Below, one piece after another: positions 44,878 through 53,481 of a stretch of 64,000 nt of DNA (positions within the stretch are counted from its first letter, which is position 1; every line of letters starts with the position of its first letter). Both the position numbers and the translations under genes were made by a program. This DNA comes from an uncultured Lachnospiraceae bacterium (lineage in GTDB: Bacteria > Bacillota > Clostridia > Lachnospirales > Lachnospiraceae), in NCBI GenBank assembly GCA_900539715.1, contig UQDA01000010.1, positions 35,239 through 99,238 of the forward strand, read 5' to 3'. The notes under the pieces were generated by a model. The model saw only the letters and a list, made by a program, of their open reading frames with translations, did not search any database and was not told the DNA's origin.

Positions 44878-46728
44878 TTACATAAACATTACGGTATGGC
44901 AGGTAAATACAGATGCCACCTGGAAGAATGCCATAAGGCATCCTGCCGTAATACCCGGGATATACGGGTTATTGCAGTACTTGTTCATTCTTCTCATAAA
45001 CAATACTGCAACCGGGAATACCGGAATCGCATTGATCATATAGGTGAAGGTAAAGGTTGAACCGAAGATATTCGGCTGAACACCGCTGTTCATAAACAGA
45101 TAATAACCAATCACCGTAATCGCAAATGCCGGAATAAAGTTCATAAAGGCGAAGAACAGATCATTTGCCCATGTAGGCTCTTTCCCGATTTTTGAATAGT
45201 ATGCCGAATTAATTGCAATACTTACCGCAATACCAAACAGCAGGTAGAACGGCAGATAAATGAAGAACAGATACATATGATCAAGAGGGATATCTCTGAT
45301 TCCCCAAAGATATACTCTTAAATCCATCTGGAACACATAGGATGCCAGATAAACAACCACTAAAACACTCGCTACAGCGATCAGCGCCAGTAAGATTGAT
45401 TTTAAAAGCTTCTTAAAGCTGATTGCAACGCCCCAATCCTTTAAGGTTGCTCCCTGTTTCTTTCCATACAGGAAATAAGAAACAAAAGAGGTAATGAGCA
45501 TAAACAGGCCGTTTGCCAGAGCCCATAATGCAAAAATATTGGAAACCTGCTGCGGGAGCTGCGGGATAACAAAATATCCAAGCCCGTTTGCAAAAATCAG
45601 AGAAATGCTGACGAAAGCAAATACGCAGTTCAGGATTGTAAGTCCCCAGAACCAGATTTTTCCGGTCTTATCCGGAGCCGGTCTTAATGCTTTTCCTTCT
45701 TCTGCCGCAAGTTCACTGAAGAATTTTGCCTTCACCAAAACTGCAACAACAAAGATTCCGATTGCCAGTGCGCCAAACAGTCCCAGAATGGAGAAAATCT
45801 GATATGCATTTGCAATCTGAGCGGAGCCAATGATATAATTGGGAGCTTCCAGCGTATCCTGGAAAAAGTCTGTAACAGCACAGATTGCTTTGTCACCACC
45901 CTGTGCATAAGGATGAATTACTTTCGCTTCATAGATACGACGGATGGAATCCTCAGATGTATAAGTATGTCCCGGAAGAACCTTCTCTCCCTCAAACTCT
46001 GTAGGATCTGCTCCAAAGCTTACAAACGATTTTGCTTCATTGCTGCTCAAAAAGCCCTGCGCGGAAACAGGCGCTCCGTTTTCATCAAAGCTGCTGAAGT
46101 AAACGTGGTCATAATCAGAATAGAATACACCTACGCTTCTGTCGCCATAAACATTTGTCCAGTTTCCTTCACGATCCTTAAAGGTAGGGTTGCTGGATGC
46201 CAGAAATACAGAATCGATCAGCGGATTCTCACTCATGTTATCAAGCTCAATACTGATGTTGGTAGCATTTCCGCCCATGGAATGTCCTGCAAGACCAATG
46301 CGGTCCGTATCAACATAATCAAGACCTGCCATGTATTTTACTGCCGCATAAACGCCATATCCATCTGCGCCCGGGTCCATAAAAAATGTTTCAAAAGGTG
46401 TAATGTCAGACCCGCCGTGATTCAGCATATCAGGCGTTACAACAACATAACCGCGTCTGGACAATTCTATTGCATACTGTGTATAGCACTCTTTTGTTGT
46501 GGAAAGTCCATGTGCGAAAACAACGGCAGGTGCCTTTGTTTCTGCTGTTGCACTGTCCGGCTTGTAAATTCTCAGACTTACCGTATCGCCCGATGTGGTT
46601 GTCGTTGTGGTTGTGGTTACTTTAACCGAGAAAAAATTCGTCATGACCGTATATGCGCCGATAAGGCTCACAAACGTCATCACAAGGGCTATGATCAGCC
46701 CTAGTTTTGCACTGAGTTTCTTTTTCAT
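44878..46728 (-). CDS. alpha/beta hydrolase with multi-pass membrane domain
   Basis: 616 residues. An N-terminal signal anchor (LGLIIALVMTFVSLIGAYTVM) leads to an alpha/beta hydrolase domain: APAVVFAHGLSTTKECY (oxyanion HG), nucleophile elbow GLAGHSMGGNAT, and DYDHV-type acidic and GHTYTSE His candidates. From about residue 310 eight to nine membrane helices follow. A run of Thr codons (KVTTTTTTTTSG) marks a linker at 37-45. The catalytic domain would lie outside the membrane. Substrate unknown (lipid or ester). Divergent from an AraC regulator that may control it. Confidence 0.85.
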   Translation of the reverse strand: MKKKLSAKLGLIIALVMTFVSLIGAYTVMTNFFSVKVTTTTTTTTSGDTVSLRIYKPDSATAETKAPAVVFAHGLSTTKECYTQYAIELSRRGYVVVTPDMLNHGGSDITPFETFFMDPGADGYGVYAAVKYMAGLDYVDTDRIGLAGHSMGGNATNISIELDNMSENPLIDSVFLASSNPTFKDREGNWTNVYGDRSVGVFYSDYDHVYFSSFDENGAPVSAQGFLSSNEAKSFVSFGADPTEFEGEKVLPGHTYTSEDSIRRIYEAKVIHPYAQGGDKAICAVTDFFQDTLEAPNYIIGSAQIANAYQIFSILGLFGALAIGIFVVAVLVKAKFFSELAAEEGKALRPAPDKTGKIWFWGLTILNCVFAFVSISLIFANGLGYFVIPQLPQQVSNIFALWALANGLFMLITSFVSYFLYGKKQGATLKDWGVAISFKKLLKSILLALIAVASVLVVVYLASYVFQMDLRVYLWGIRDIPLDHMYLFFIYLPFYLLFGIAVSIAINSAYYSKIGKEPTWANDLFFAFMNFIPAFAITVIGYYLFMNSGVQPNIFGSTFTFTYMINAIPVFPVAVLFMRRMNKYCNNPYIPGITAGCLMAFFQVASVFTCHTVMFM

Positions 46729-46925
46729 TTTCCCTTCCTTTTCTTTGTGCTTTTTTTTATTTACATCGTATTGATGATACCCTTTTCACAGCGTTTTTGA
46801 TATACCTTTTTTGCTTTACTTATGTCACTTTTTTGCTTTTTCTTTAAATATGTTGTATAATAAAGCAAAACATAAACTATCCTCATACAATTTTACTAAT
46901 CGTCATCTTCAAAAGGAGGTCCGTT

Positions 46926-47861
46926 TTGCATTTAGAAATAGAAACGATCCATCATCCGCAGATCAGCAACATGAATCTTTCCATAACGGATATCAGCTAT
47001 AAGGCTCCCCACCTTCATCCCGAGATCGAATTGGTCCTGGTTTTGAAAGGCAGTCCTTTTTTTAACATTGACGGCAATCTCATGCAATTTCCAGAAAAAA
47101 GTATTATCCTGCTCAACAGCAACGAACTTCATGAGATCACTTCAGAAGAACAGCCCTCTACGCTTCTTCATCTGCATATCCTTTCCGACTATTTCGAAGG
47201 ATATTTTCCGCAGATGAAATTTATCCATTTTGATGAAAACAAAATCGTAAGCCAGAATCAGCAGCTGTTCATTTATACTTTCTGTAAACTGTTAAAAACC
47301 TATGTCCTTCAGGAACCTTATTATCAGATTCAATGCAGCAGCCTGATCAACATCATGCTGTATGATATCCTCAAGCACTGCGCTTATTATGAAATGTATG
47401 GCATCAAATTAAAAACCACCGCGAAACGAAGCCAGCAGATTTCTGAAATCATCCGTTATATCGAAGAACATTTTGCAGAAAAGATCACGCTCACAGATTT
47501 GTCCGAGTATCTGAATCTGTCAGTCTCGTATCTTTCCCATTTTATCCAGGATAATCTGCATCGTTCTTTCAGCGAATATCTGACCTATACAAGATACCTC
47601 AATGCCAAGTCGCTGATGATGAAAGGAGAAACATCCCTCACCGACATATGTTATAACTGCGGTTTTTCCAGCTATCGCTATATGAGCAATGCCTTTAAAA
47701 AATATTCCAACGATACCCCCAGAGAATTTAAGCAGAAAATGTCTGCCAACCAGCTTTCCTGCAGCCGAAAGGGGGCCGCGATCAGTTATCCTCCCGAGCA
47801 GATGCTCGAGATAATCACCCGATTTATGACCGACAATGCCCTCAACGAATTTCAAATCTGA
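46926..47861 (+). CDS. AraC-family transcriptional regulator (TTG start)
   Basis: TTG 46926 is set by AAAGGAGGTCC seven bases upstream; 311 residues. Cupin-type sensor (HLHPEIELVLVLKGSPFFNI, QFPEKSIILLNSNELHEI) and the two helix-turn-helix motifs at the C-terminus (ITLTDLSEYLNLSVSYLSHFIQ, TSLTDICYNCGFSSYRYMSNAFKKY). Divergent from the alpha/beta hydrolase gene; 200-bp shared promoter region. Confidence 0.92.
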   Translation: MHLEIETIHHPQISNMNLSITDISYKAPHLHPEIELVLVLKGSPFFNIDGNLMQFPEKSIILLNSNELHEITSEEQPSTLLHLHILSDYFEGYFPQMKFIHFDENKIVSQNQQLFIYTFCKLLKTYVLQEPYYQIQCSSLINIMLYDILKHCAYYEMYGIKLKTTAKRSQQISEIIRYIEEHFAEKITLTDLSEYLNLSVSYLSHFIQDNLHRSFSEYLTYTRYLNAKSLMMKGETSLTDICYNCGFSSYRYMSNAFKKYSNDTPREFKQKMSANQLSCSRKGAAISYPPEQMLEIITRFMTDNALNEFQI

Positions 47862-47885
47862 TTTTTTTATGAAAAGGAGATACCT

Positions 47886-48269
47886 ATGACAAAGCTTCCC
47901 TACAACCGCGGACTTTCCTGGATACTTCTGAGAAATATCCGCAAACGCAAATATACGGTCGAACAGATCGCGCAGATGCACGCCGTCCTGAAAAAACAAC
48001 AGGCCGACAAAAATACCGGATTTATCCGCGCTGCCATCACCCTCGCAGTCTGCGTCCTTATCGTAATGATTTTTTCCATCATATCCGACTCCGGACAGGG
48101 GCTTCCGGTCATACCGCTCCTGGGCGCGCTCGCCGCGTCTGCCTGTATCGTCCTTCTGTATCTGCGCGTAAACTTTGCAGACAAGGAAAAACGACAGTTT
48201 TCCCGCGCCCTTGAAAAAGGTTATCCGGAACTTGTCGAAAAATACGGCCGTGATTCCTTTCAATCCTGA
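47886..48269 (+). CDS. small membrane protein, 127 aa
   Basis: RBS AAAAGGAGAT. A basic N-terminus (SWILLRNIRKRKYTVEQIAQ, perhaps a short amphipathic helix), two membrane helices (IRAAITLAVCVLIVMIFSII and VIPLLGALAASACIVLLYLRV) and a charged C-terminus. Follows the AraC gene by 24 bp. Function unknown. Confidence 0.7.
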   Translation: MTKLPYNRGLSWILLRNIRKRKYTVEQIAQMHAVLKKQQADKNTGFIRAAITLAVCVLIVMIFSIISDSGQGLPVIPLLGALAASACIVLLYLRVNFADKEKRQFSRALEKGYPELVEKYGRDSFQS

Positions 48270-48326
48270 TTCCAAAACCGGCCTCTTTTCAGATTGATTT
48301 ACACTGGCAAAAAGGAGATTTTGATT

Positions 48327-48908
48327 ATGAACCACTGGCAACTTACGGGCATTACCGCCTCAGTCCTGCTGCTTCTTTCCGGCTGCGCTGCGCCGTCCCC
48401 TTCCACGGAAACCGAAGCTTTGGCAGAGTCTGTCATTGCTTCCGAACAATCCGAAAGCGCTTTGGAAGATCCGTCTTCGAATTTTACGGAATCTGCTCTG
48501 CCGGCTGTCCCCAAAATCACTTCTCAGCCTGACACAGTGCCCTCCGGCATGGTTCTGTATTCCTCCCTGCCCCTTTTTCTGGAGGAAAACGAATGGGAGC
48601 TTCAGATGTTTGTCCCCGAAGGCTCTTTGGACGGTCAGACACTGATGCTTGACGACAACTGTCATTTTTATATCCGGGCTGTATCCGGAGATGATTCCTA
48701 CGTCTTTCTGGATGAACATATCCAATTGGGCGTCCCGGAAGCCGATATCTGGACTGATACCGGGAACAATCTGCACATCGTCCTCCGGGATATCCGTACT
48801 GCCGGCTGCCGAATCACCGATTATGTATACAATCCTGCCGAAAACAGCTTTTCAGGAACTGTCCTCCTCGCAGAGGATGGTATCAATTTCCTGGGAACGC
48901 TGCGCTAA
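48327..48908 (+). CDS. lipoprotein, 193 aa
   Basis: The start at ATG 48327 follows AAAGGAGATTTTG. Signal peptide with lipobox LLLLSGCAAP, so Cys18-21 region becomes lipid-modified. Then a Ser/Glu-rich linker and a small beta-rich domain (WELQMFVPEGSLDGQTLMLD). No family recognised. It may be transcribed together with the two upstream genes. Confidence 0.75.
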   Translation: MNHWQLTGITASVLLLLSGCAAPSPSTETEALAESVIASEQSESALEDPSSNFTESALPAVPKITSQPDTVPSGMVLYSSLPLFLEENEWELQMFVPEGSLDGQTLMLDDNCHFYIRAVSGDDSYVFLDEHIQLGVPEADIWTDTGNNLHIVLRDIRTAGCRITDYVYNPAENSFSGTVLLAEDGINFLGTLR

Positions 48909-48989
48909 GTGACCCGGTCACAGATATTTTTTCACAAAACGCCTAAAATAAATACAAACAATATCAAATAAAATAAAAGGAGGTTTCCT

Positions 48990-49736
48990 ATGAGATTAAA
49001 AAATAAAGTTGCTGTCATCACAGGTGGAAGCAGAGGAATCGGCTTTGCTACCGCAGACAGATTTTTAACAGAAGGCGCTGTGGTTATCATCACTGCCAGC
49101 CGTCCCGATTCTGCACAAAAAGGCGCCGACCGTCTCAAGGAGCTCCATCCGGGCGCATCTGTGGAAGGAATCAGTCCGGATCTGAGCAGCCTTGAAAATG
49201 TACGCGCCGCATTTGGCGATATTGTATCCAGATACGGTCGTATCGACATTCTCGTCAATAACGCGGGCGTTTCGGAAAGTACCCCGTTTACAGAATATAC
49301 AGAAGAAGCTTTTGATAAGGTCATGGACCTCAATGTAAAAGGCGTTTTCAACGCAACCAAAGCCGCAAGTGAATTTATGATCGATCAGGGCAGCGGCGTA
49401 GTGCTTTCCACTTCTTCAATGGTCAGCATCTACGGACAGCCCAGCGGCATCGCTTATCCGGCTTCCAAATTTGCTGTAAACGGGCTGACCGTTTCCCTTG
49501 CGCGGGAATTGGGACCGAAAGGTATCCGTGTCAATGCGGTCGCTCCCGGCATCACAGAAACTGACATGATGAAAGCTGTTCCGAAAGAAATCATCGATCC
49601 CATGATCCGGCAGATTCCCCTGCGCCGTCTCGGACAGCCCGAGGACATCGCAAATGCCTTTGTTTTTCTGGCGTCCGATGAAGCATCCTATATCACAGGC
49701 GTTGTCCTCAGCGTAGACGGAATGGCAAGGACCTGA
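48990..49736 (+). CDS. short-chain dehydrogenase/reductase, possibly a hydroxysteroid dehydrogenase
   Basis: 248 residues, RBS AAAGGAGG. Classic SDR: cofactor motif TGGSRGIG (11-18), NNAG (90-93), catalytic S143, Y156, K160 (YPASK), and end VVLSVDGMART. The layout and many residues recall BaiA-type and Ruminococcus gnavus 3-hydroxysteroid dehydrogenases, but FabG-like enzymes look alike, so steroid specificity is not proved. A bile salt hydrolase lies 10 kb away. Own terminator follows. Confidence 0.88.
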   Translation: MRLKNKVAVITGGSRGIGFATADRFLTEGAVVIITASRPDSAQKGADRLKELHPGASVEGISPDLSSLENVRAAFGDIVSRYGRIDILVNNAGVSESTPFTEYTEEAFDKVMDLNVKGVFNATKAASEFMIDQGSGVVLSTSSMVSIYGQPSGIAYPASKFAVNGLTVSLARELGPKGIRVNAVAPGITETDMMKAVPKEIIDPMIRQIPLRRLGQPEDIANAFVFLASDEASYITGVVLSVDGMART

Positions 49737-49751
49737 CGCATTGATCCGAGC

Positions 49752-49803
49752 AAAAAAAGAGAAGCCTGCGACGCGCTCCCTTCCGCCGCAGGCTTCTCTT
49801 TTC
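49752..49803 (+). terminator. terminator of SDR gene
   Basis: AAGAGAAGCCTGCG.../CGCAGGCTTCTCTTTT stem with T run. Confidence 0.9.
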
Positions 49804-49818
49804 ACGATATCCTGTCTT

Positions 49819-49990
49819 TTATTTGCATTCTTCCTGCTTTTTCCTGCAATATGCCCGAATGGCTCTGTCAGCAAACTCTGCCGTCCCTTTTCCTCCCGCG
49901 CGGTCAATATTTTCCGTAAATTCCCCGCCTGCGGCATACATTGTCCCGAGAGAAAGCAGAATGTCATCATAACCGTTCCCTCCCTTGTCC
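49819..49990 (-). pseudogene. remnant of a MerR/TipAS-type regulator (C-terminal end only)
   Basis: The reverse strand encodes about 55 residues to a TAA at 49819-49821, reading NGYDDILLSLGTMYAAGGEF, then TENIDRAGGKGTAEFADRAIRAYC. This is the end of a TipAS drug-binding domain (usual form LxxLGxMYxxxxRFTxNIDxxGxGTAEFxxxAIxxYC). It follows directly on a MerR-type promoter, so the DNA-binding domain and most of the TipAS domain were deleted while promoter and tail stayed. Confidence 0.75.
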
Positions 49991-50005
49991 TCTGAGGATA
50001 AACTG

Positions 50006-50036
50006 AGTATAAACTATGACGCGGCGTCAGGGTCAA
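50006..50036 (-). promoter_or_regulatory. MerR-type promoter in front of TipAS remnant
   Basis: Reverse strand: TTGACC (50031-50036), 19-bp spacer with the perfect palindrome TGACGC-C-GCGTCA (50017-50029), TATACT (50006-50011). It was probably the autoregulated promoter of the lost TipA-like gene. Confidence 0.8.
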
Positions 50037-50059
50037 CCCCTTTTTTAACTTTTCCCCCG

Positions 50060-50090
50060 ACTGAGGGTATCTGTTACCAACTGAGGGTAT
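50060..50090. promoter_or_regulatory. paired 11-bp repeats ahead of HD gene
   Basis: ACTGAGGGTAT occurs at 50060-50070 and 50080-50090, 20 bp apart, just upstream of TATAAT (50112-50117). This spacing of two helical turns suggests an activator or repressor site. Confidence 0.5.
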
Positions 50091-50146
50091 ACTTTTTTGC
50101 GGCGCTGAAATATAATGATATCAGAGTCAAAAAAGGAGGAAGCCCT

Positions 50147-50734
50147 ATGGACGAGAGACTTCGCAGACAGCTTGAATTTATCGTCGAGATAGACAAAGAA
50201 AAAAATATATTCCGCCAGACGCATCTGAGCGGGCACGGACGCAATGAAAATGACGCGGAGCACGCGTGGCATATGGCAATCATGGCATACCTTCTGCAGG
50301 AATATTCCAATGAAAAAATAGATGTGGCAAAGGTCATGCTCATGTGCCTCATCCACGACGTCGTGGAGATAGAAGCGGGCGATACCTATGCCTATGACGA
50401 GGAAGCCAAAAAGACTCAGAAGGCGCGCGAAGACGCCGCAAAAGAAAAGATATATTCCATGCTCCCTGACGACCAGAAGCTTTCCCTGACTGCGCTTTTT
50501 GATGAATTTGAAGCCGGTGAAACGCCGGAGGCGCGCTTTGCCCGTGCGATGGACAATCTGCAGCCTCTCCTGCTCAATCACAGCAACGGCGGCTCTGACT
50601 GGCTGGAGCACCATGTAAGTGCGAAACAGGTTTATGAGCGCCAGCAGCGCACCCGATACGGCTCCGAAAAGCTCTTTGAGGTCACTGACCGTATCCTGCA
50701 GGAAAATATCCAAAAGGGAGCACTCAAAAAATAG
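50147..50734 (+). CDS. HD-domain phosphohydrolase (YfbR-like)
   Basis: The start at ATG 50147 follows AAAAGGAGGAAG; 195 residues. HD motifs: NENDAEHAWHMAIMAYLL (H), MLMCLIHDVVEIEAGDTYAY (HD), and a distal Asp in ARAMDNLQPLLLNH. Such proteins act as 5'-nucleotidases on deoxynucleotides. The metal-binding residues H...HD...D are all visible. Confidence 0.9.
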   Translation: MDERLRRQLEFIVEIDKEKNIFRQTHLSGHGRNENDAEHAWHMAIMAYLLQEYSNEKIDVAKVMLMCLIHDVVEIEAGDTYAYDEEAKKTQKAREDAAKEKIYSMLPDDQKLSLTALFDEFEAGETPEARFARAMDNLQPLLLNHSNGGSDWLEHHVSAKQVYERQQRTRYGSEKLFEVTDRILQENIQKGALKK

Positions 50735-50844
50735 AACAAAAAAACTCAAAAAAACAGAACAAAAAAAACAGGTTGCAAAATCTTTTTCCCTGTGTTATGC
50801 TTTGCCTGCAAAGCGAAGAAATCTTTTGAAAGCGAGGTGAGATC

Positions 50845-50931
50845 ATGGACGGCAGTAGTTGTAGTCGAAGTACGGGCACTGGTTTCATATATTGTCAGAA
50901 AGCAAACGGCTACATACCGTTCATGTTCTGA
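50845..50931 (+). CDS. 28-residue leader peptide upstream of mgtE
   Basis: ATG 50845 with AAAGCGAGGTGAG upstream, ending at TGA 50929-50931. It reads MDGSSCSRSTGTGFIYCQ then KANGYIPFMF. Its last third lies inside the first terminator hairpin (50894-50941), so translation through it would open that hairpin. It looks like an attenuation leader for the MgtE gene. Aromatic residues and Pro near the end (GYIPFMF) are typical of arrest-prone peptides. Confidence 0.7.
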   Translation: MDGSSCSRSTGTGFIYCQKANGYIPFMF

Positions 50932-51040
50932 CCGCTTTTTCATACCAATATATGACACCATTGTCTGTTCTCCAAACTGCGCTGCACCATCACAGGACGG
51001 GTGAAGCGCGAATGCGGTTATCATGACAATGGTTTTTTTC
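50881..51040 (+). promoter_or_regulatory. two-terminator attenuator ahead of mgtE
   Basis: Terminator 1: GTCAGAA.../TTCTGAC with inner AACGG/CCGTT and T run (50894-50941). Terminator 2: ACCATTGTC (50957-50965) with GACAATGGT plus seven T (51025-51039). The segment GGTTTCATATATTG (50881-50894) can pair with CAATATATGACACC (50946-50959), bridging both. Mutually exclusive pairings plus a leader peptide fit transcription attenuation. Confidence 0.65.
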
Positions 51041-51108
51041 TGTCTTTTTTCAGCCGCATTCTGCCCTTTTCCCGCCTTTACATCACAACCAGTAGAGGAG
51101 GAACAAAC

Positions 51109-51798
51109 ATGAATGCAAAAATCTTAATCCGTAACAAATCCATTTTTTCCACACATGATACCGAATACAGAAAGAAACTTGATCTCGGACACGAGCCCGC
51201 TGTTCTGACCGCTGCGGAAGATCTCTATGAGCCCGTTGAAAAAAGTGTTGCAAAGCGTCTTCCCTGGCTGATCATTCTTCTTGGTCTCGGCCTTGTCGTT
51301 TCCAGCGTTGTCGGCATTTTTGAAAACGTAGTAGCGAGCCTTCCTATCATCATTGTTTTCCAGTCGCTCGTACTGGATATGGCAGGAAATGTCGGGACTC
51401 AGTCTCTCGCTGTGACCATCCGCGTCCTTATGGACGAAACTGTCAGCCGCCGCCAGAAGCTGCAGCTGATCATAAAGGAAACCCGGGTTGGCTTTTTAAA
51501 CGGACTGATCCTTGGCAGCCTCTCCTTTCTCTTTATCGGGCTGTACCTTATGCTTTTAAAAGGACAGACGCCGCTTTTCTCCTTCGCGGTATCCTTCTGT
51601 ACAGGTGTTGCCCTGCTCACGGCGATGTTCCTTTCAAGCCTGTCCGGAACTATCATTCCGCTCCTTTTTAAAAAATGCCATATCGACCCGGCTGTCGCAT
51701 CCGGCCCTCTCATCACGACCGTCAACGACCTGTTCGCAGTCGTGACCTACTATGGGATGGCATGGCTTTTGCTCATCGGAGTCCTCGGGCTTGCATGA
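51109..51798 (+). CDS. MgtE-type magnesium transporter, membrane domain only
   Basis: The start at ATG 51109 follows TAGAGGAGGAAC; 229 residues. It has five membrane helices with the MgtE pore signature (FQSLVLDMAGNVGTQSLAVTIRVLM and GPLITTVNDLFAVVTYYGMAWL). The usual N domain and CBS domains are missing; only a 60-residue N-terminal piece precedes the pore. It carries Mg2+ or another divalent cation. The leader with peptide and terminators upstream suggests control by ion level or translation state. Confidence 0.85.
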   Translation: MNAKILIRNKSIFSTHDTEYRKKLDLGHEPAVLTAAEDLYEPVEKSVAKRLPWLIILLGLGLVVSSVVGIFENVVASLPIIIVFQSLVLDMAGNVGTQSLAVTIRVLMDETVSRRQKLQLIIKETRVGFLNGLILGSLSFLFIGLYLMLLKGQTPLFSFAVSFCTGVALLTAMFLSSLSGTIIPLLFKKCHIDPAVASGPLITTVNDLFAVVTYYGMAWLLLIGVLGLA

Positions 51799-51909
51799 TT
51801 GCCGGCAGTTATCGTCATTTTTACCATAAAAATGATGTTTTTCAAAAAATAATTGACAAAATGCCTCGGAAATGATATTTTTAATCAAAATCATGCGGGA
51901 GGTATCGCT

Positions 51910-52254
51910 ATGCAGTATTATGTAAATGCCTTTAAGAACTATGTAAATTTTCAGGGAAGAGCAAGACGTAAAGAATACTGGATGTTCGCTTTATTCAGCT
52001 TTATCGTCAGCACAGTCATCGCAATCGTTGCGATGCTTATCCGTTTCCCCTTGCTGTCGGACATCTATGCTCTCGCCGTGCTGTGTCCGACCGTAGCGCT
52101 GATCGTACGCCGGCTGCATGATATCGGCAAAGGCTGGATATGGATTCTGATAGGTCTTATCCCCATTATCGGTCAGATATGGCTCATCGTCCTGATGTGC
52201 ATGGACAGCCAGCCCGGCTCCAACGAGTTTGGCCCCAATCCCAAGGGATTATAA
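51910..52254 (+). CDS. DUF805 membrane protein
   Basis: The start at ATG 51910 follows GGGAGGTATC; 114 residues. DUF805 pattern: FKNYVNFQGRARRKEYWMFALF, helices, RRLHDIGKGWIWILIGLIP and a final MDSQPGSNEFGPNPKG. Small inner-membrane protein of unknown function. The last host gene before element 2. Confidence 0.92.
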   Translation: MQYYVNAFKNYVNFQGRARRKEYWMFALFSFIVSTVIAIVAMLIRFPLLSDIYALAVLCPTVALIVRRLHDIGKGWIWILIGLIPIIGQIWLIVLMCMDSQPGSNEFGPNPKGL

Positions 52255-52274
52255 AAACTGAATACTTTGAGCTT

Positions 52275-52315
52275 TGGCAGAGTCGTAAGCATCGCCTTAT
52301 GGCTCTGTTTTTTTA
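52275..52315 (+). terminator. terminator of DUF805 gene
   Basis: CAGAGTCGTAAGC.../GCCTTATGGCTCTG stem with seven T. Confidence 0.75.
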
Positions 52316-52413
52316 TACGCACTTGCGCGCAGCGAAATTGTGGCTGATGCGACCGCGCTCAACGCGGAGTGTGCGCCCTGTCGCACTCTTTTATCTATGT
52401 CCGGAAGCGGAAG

Positions 52414-52453
52414 TTCACAGATTTTTCACAAAAAAATTAGCACTCACCTCTTT
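52414..52453 (+). repeat. attL of element 2 (40-bp direct repeat)
   Basis: TTCACAGATTTTTCACAAAA followed by AAATTAGCACTCACCTCTTT; identical to 61418-61457. It contains TTAGCACTC, the left arm of CIRCE, but here lacks the right arm. Confidence 0.93.
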
Positions 52454-52768
52454 TTTTTAATGTGCAGATTTTGTCTATCTTCATCAACCTTCATAGATGG
52501 CTTAAATAAAGCATTCTTTGTAAATTAAGTCTTTCATCTGATTTCATCAAAAATCGTCTTTTTTTTTAAATTGGTGTCAAAATTGGCGTCATTTTTCTAT
52601 TTTATTGAACCCTTTTATTCTGAATATCATTTGTAATTTGAATAGAATTTCCACATACATTTCAACTTAATTTAAAACATAAACTCTTGATAGATGTTGA
52701 CACCCAAAATAAAGCAGTATTAATATAAAAGATGTAATGATGTATATCTATGAGGAGGAAAAAACAAC
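52454..52768. other. left end of element 2, no gene
   Basis: AT-rich; contains TTGGTGTCAA (52571-52580) and TTGGCGTCA (52583-52591), matching the pair at 61337-61357 near the right end, and a reversed copy (TTGACACCCAAA at 52694). These look like integrase arm sites. A GAGGAGG RBS is at its right end. Confidence 0.55.
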
Positions 52769-53374
52769 ATGAGTAACAACAAAAAAGGCATCTTTGTTGC
52801 CTTGGGGATTGTTTTGGTTGTTGGAATTGGACTAAGCACCTTTTTGGTTCTGAATCAAAAAAAGACTGTTCCGGTATCTGTACAGCCAGAATCTACTTCT
52901 ATTGCAGAAACAGAAAGCAGTCTGGAGACAGAAACAAAGTCAGTCACCATCGAGCCGGAAACAATTCTGGAATCAGCTTCGGAAAGTGAAACAGTAACGG
53001 AACAGGAAACAGTTGTAGAAAGTGAAGAAACCTCTGCTCCAGAAGTAATTTCTACCCCTGCTTCCGCCCCTATGCCTATCCCTGAACCAAACACAACGCC
53101 AGCTGATAATACAACATCCCAGAGTCAGGATGGAACAGATAACACGGCGATACCACCACAACCTCCTGCAAATACAGGCAGTTCAACAGACCAGACGAAC
53201 ACAGGAACAGCAACACAGACACCTCCAGTAAACACAACACCTCCAGCAAATAACAACACAGGTACAGATGGGGAAATGACACAGCAGGAAATTGATGATT
53301 TCTTCTCTGGAGCCACAGGCGGTTACAAAGAAACACCACTCCATACTGATGGGTCATCTCTCGGATTGCATTAA
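52769..53374 (+). CDS. membrane-anchored Thr/Glu-rich surface protein (element 2)
   Basis: 201 residues. N-terminal anchor (GIFVALGIVLVVGIGLSTFLVL), a long Thr/Glu/Ser stalk (ETESSLETETKSVTIEPETIL), a Pro-rich linker, and the C-terminal module EMTQQEIDDFFSGATGGYKE with final SSLGLH. It lacks the SH3 domain of its relatives but shares their C-terminal third at DNA level. Function unknown. Confidence 0.75.
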   Translation: MSNNKKGIFVALGIVLVVGIGLSTFLVLNQKKTVPVSVQPESTSIAETESSLETETKSVTIEPETILESASESETVTEQETVVESEETSAPEVISTPASAPMPIPEPNTTPADNTTSQSQDGTDNTAIPPQPPANTGSSTDQTNTGTATQTPPVNTTPPANNNTGTDGEMTQQEIDDFFSGATGGYKETPLHTDGSSLGLH

Positions 53375-53481
53375 GTATACAGATGTATTTATGACTGAAC
53401 TTTTTATAGATGAAAGTCTTTTTTATTTATCCAAAGTTAACGTAATAACATCCTTATTTAGAAAGGAACTTCAAAAATAAT

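Noticed and set aside
50820..51040. M-box (Mg2+) riboswitch ahead of mgtE
   Set aside because: The conserved M-box core (GUUAGGUGAGGCUCCU and following joint sequences) is not present; what is visible is a short ORF and terminators.
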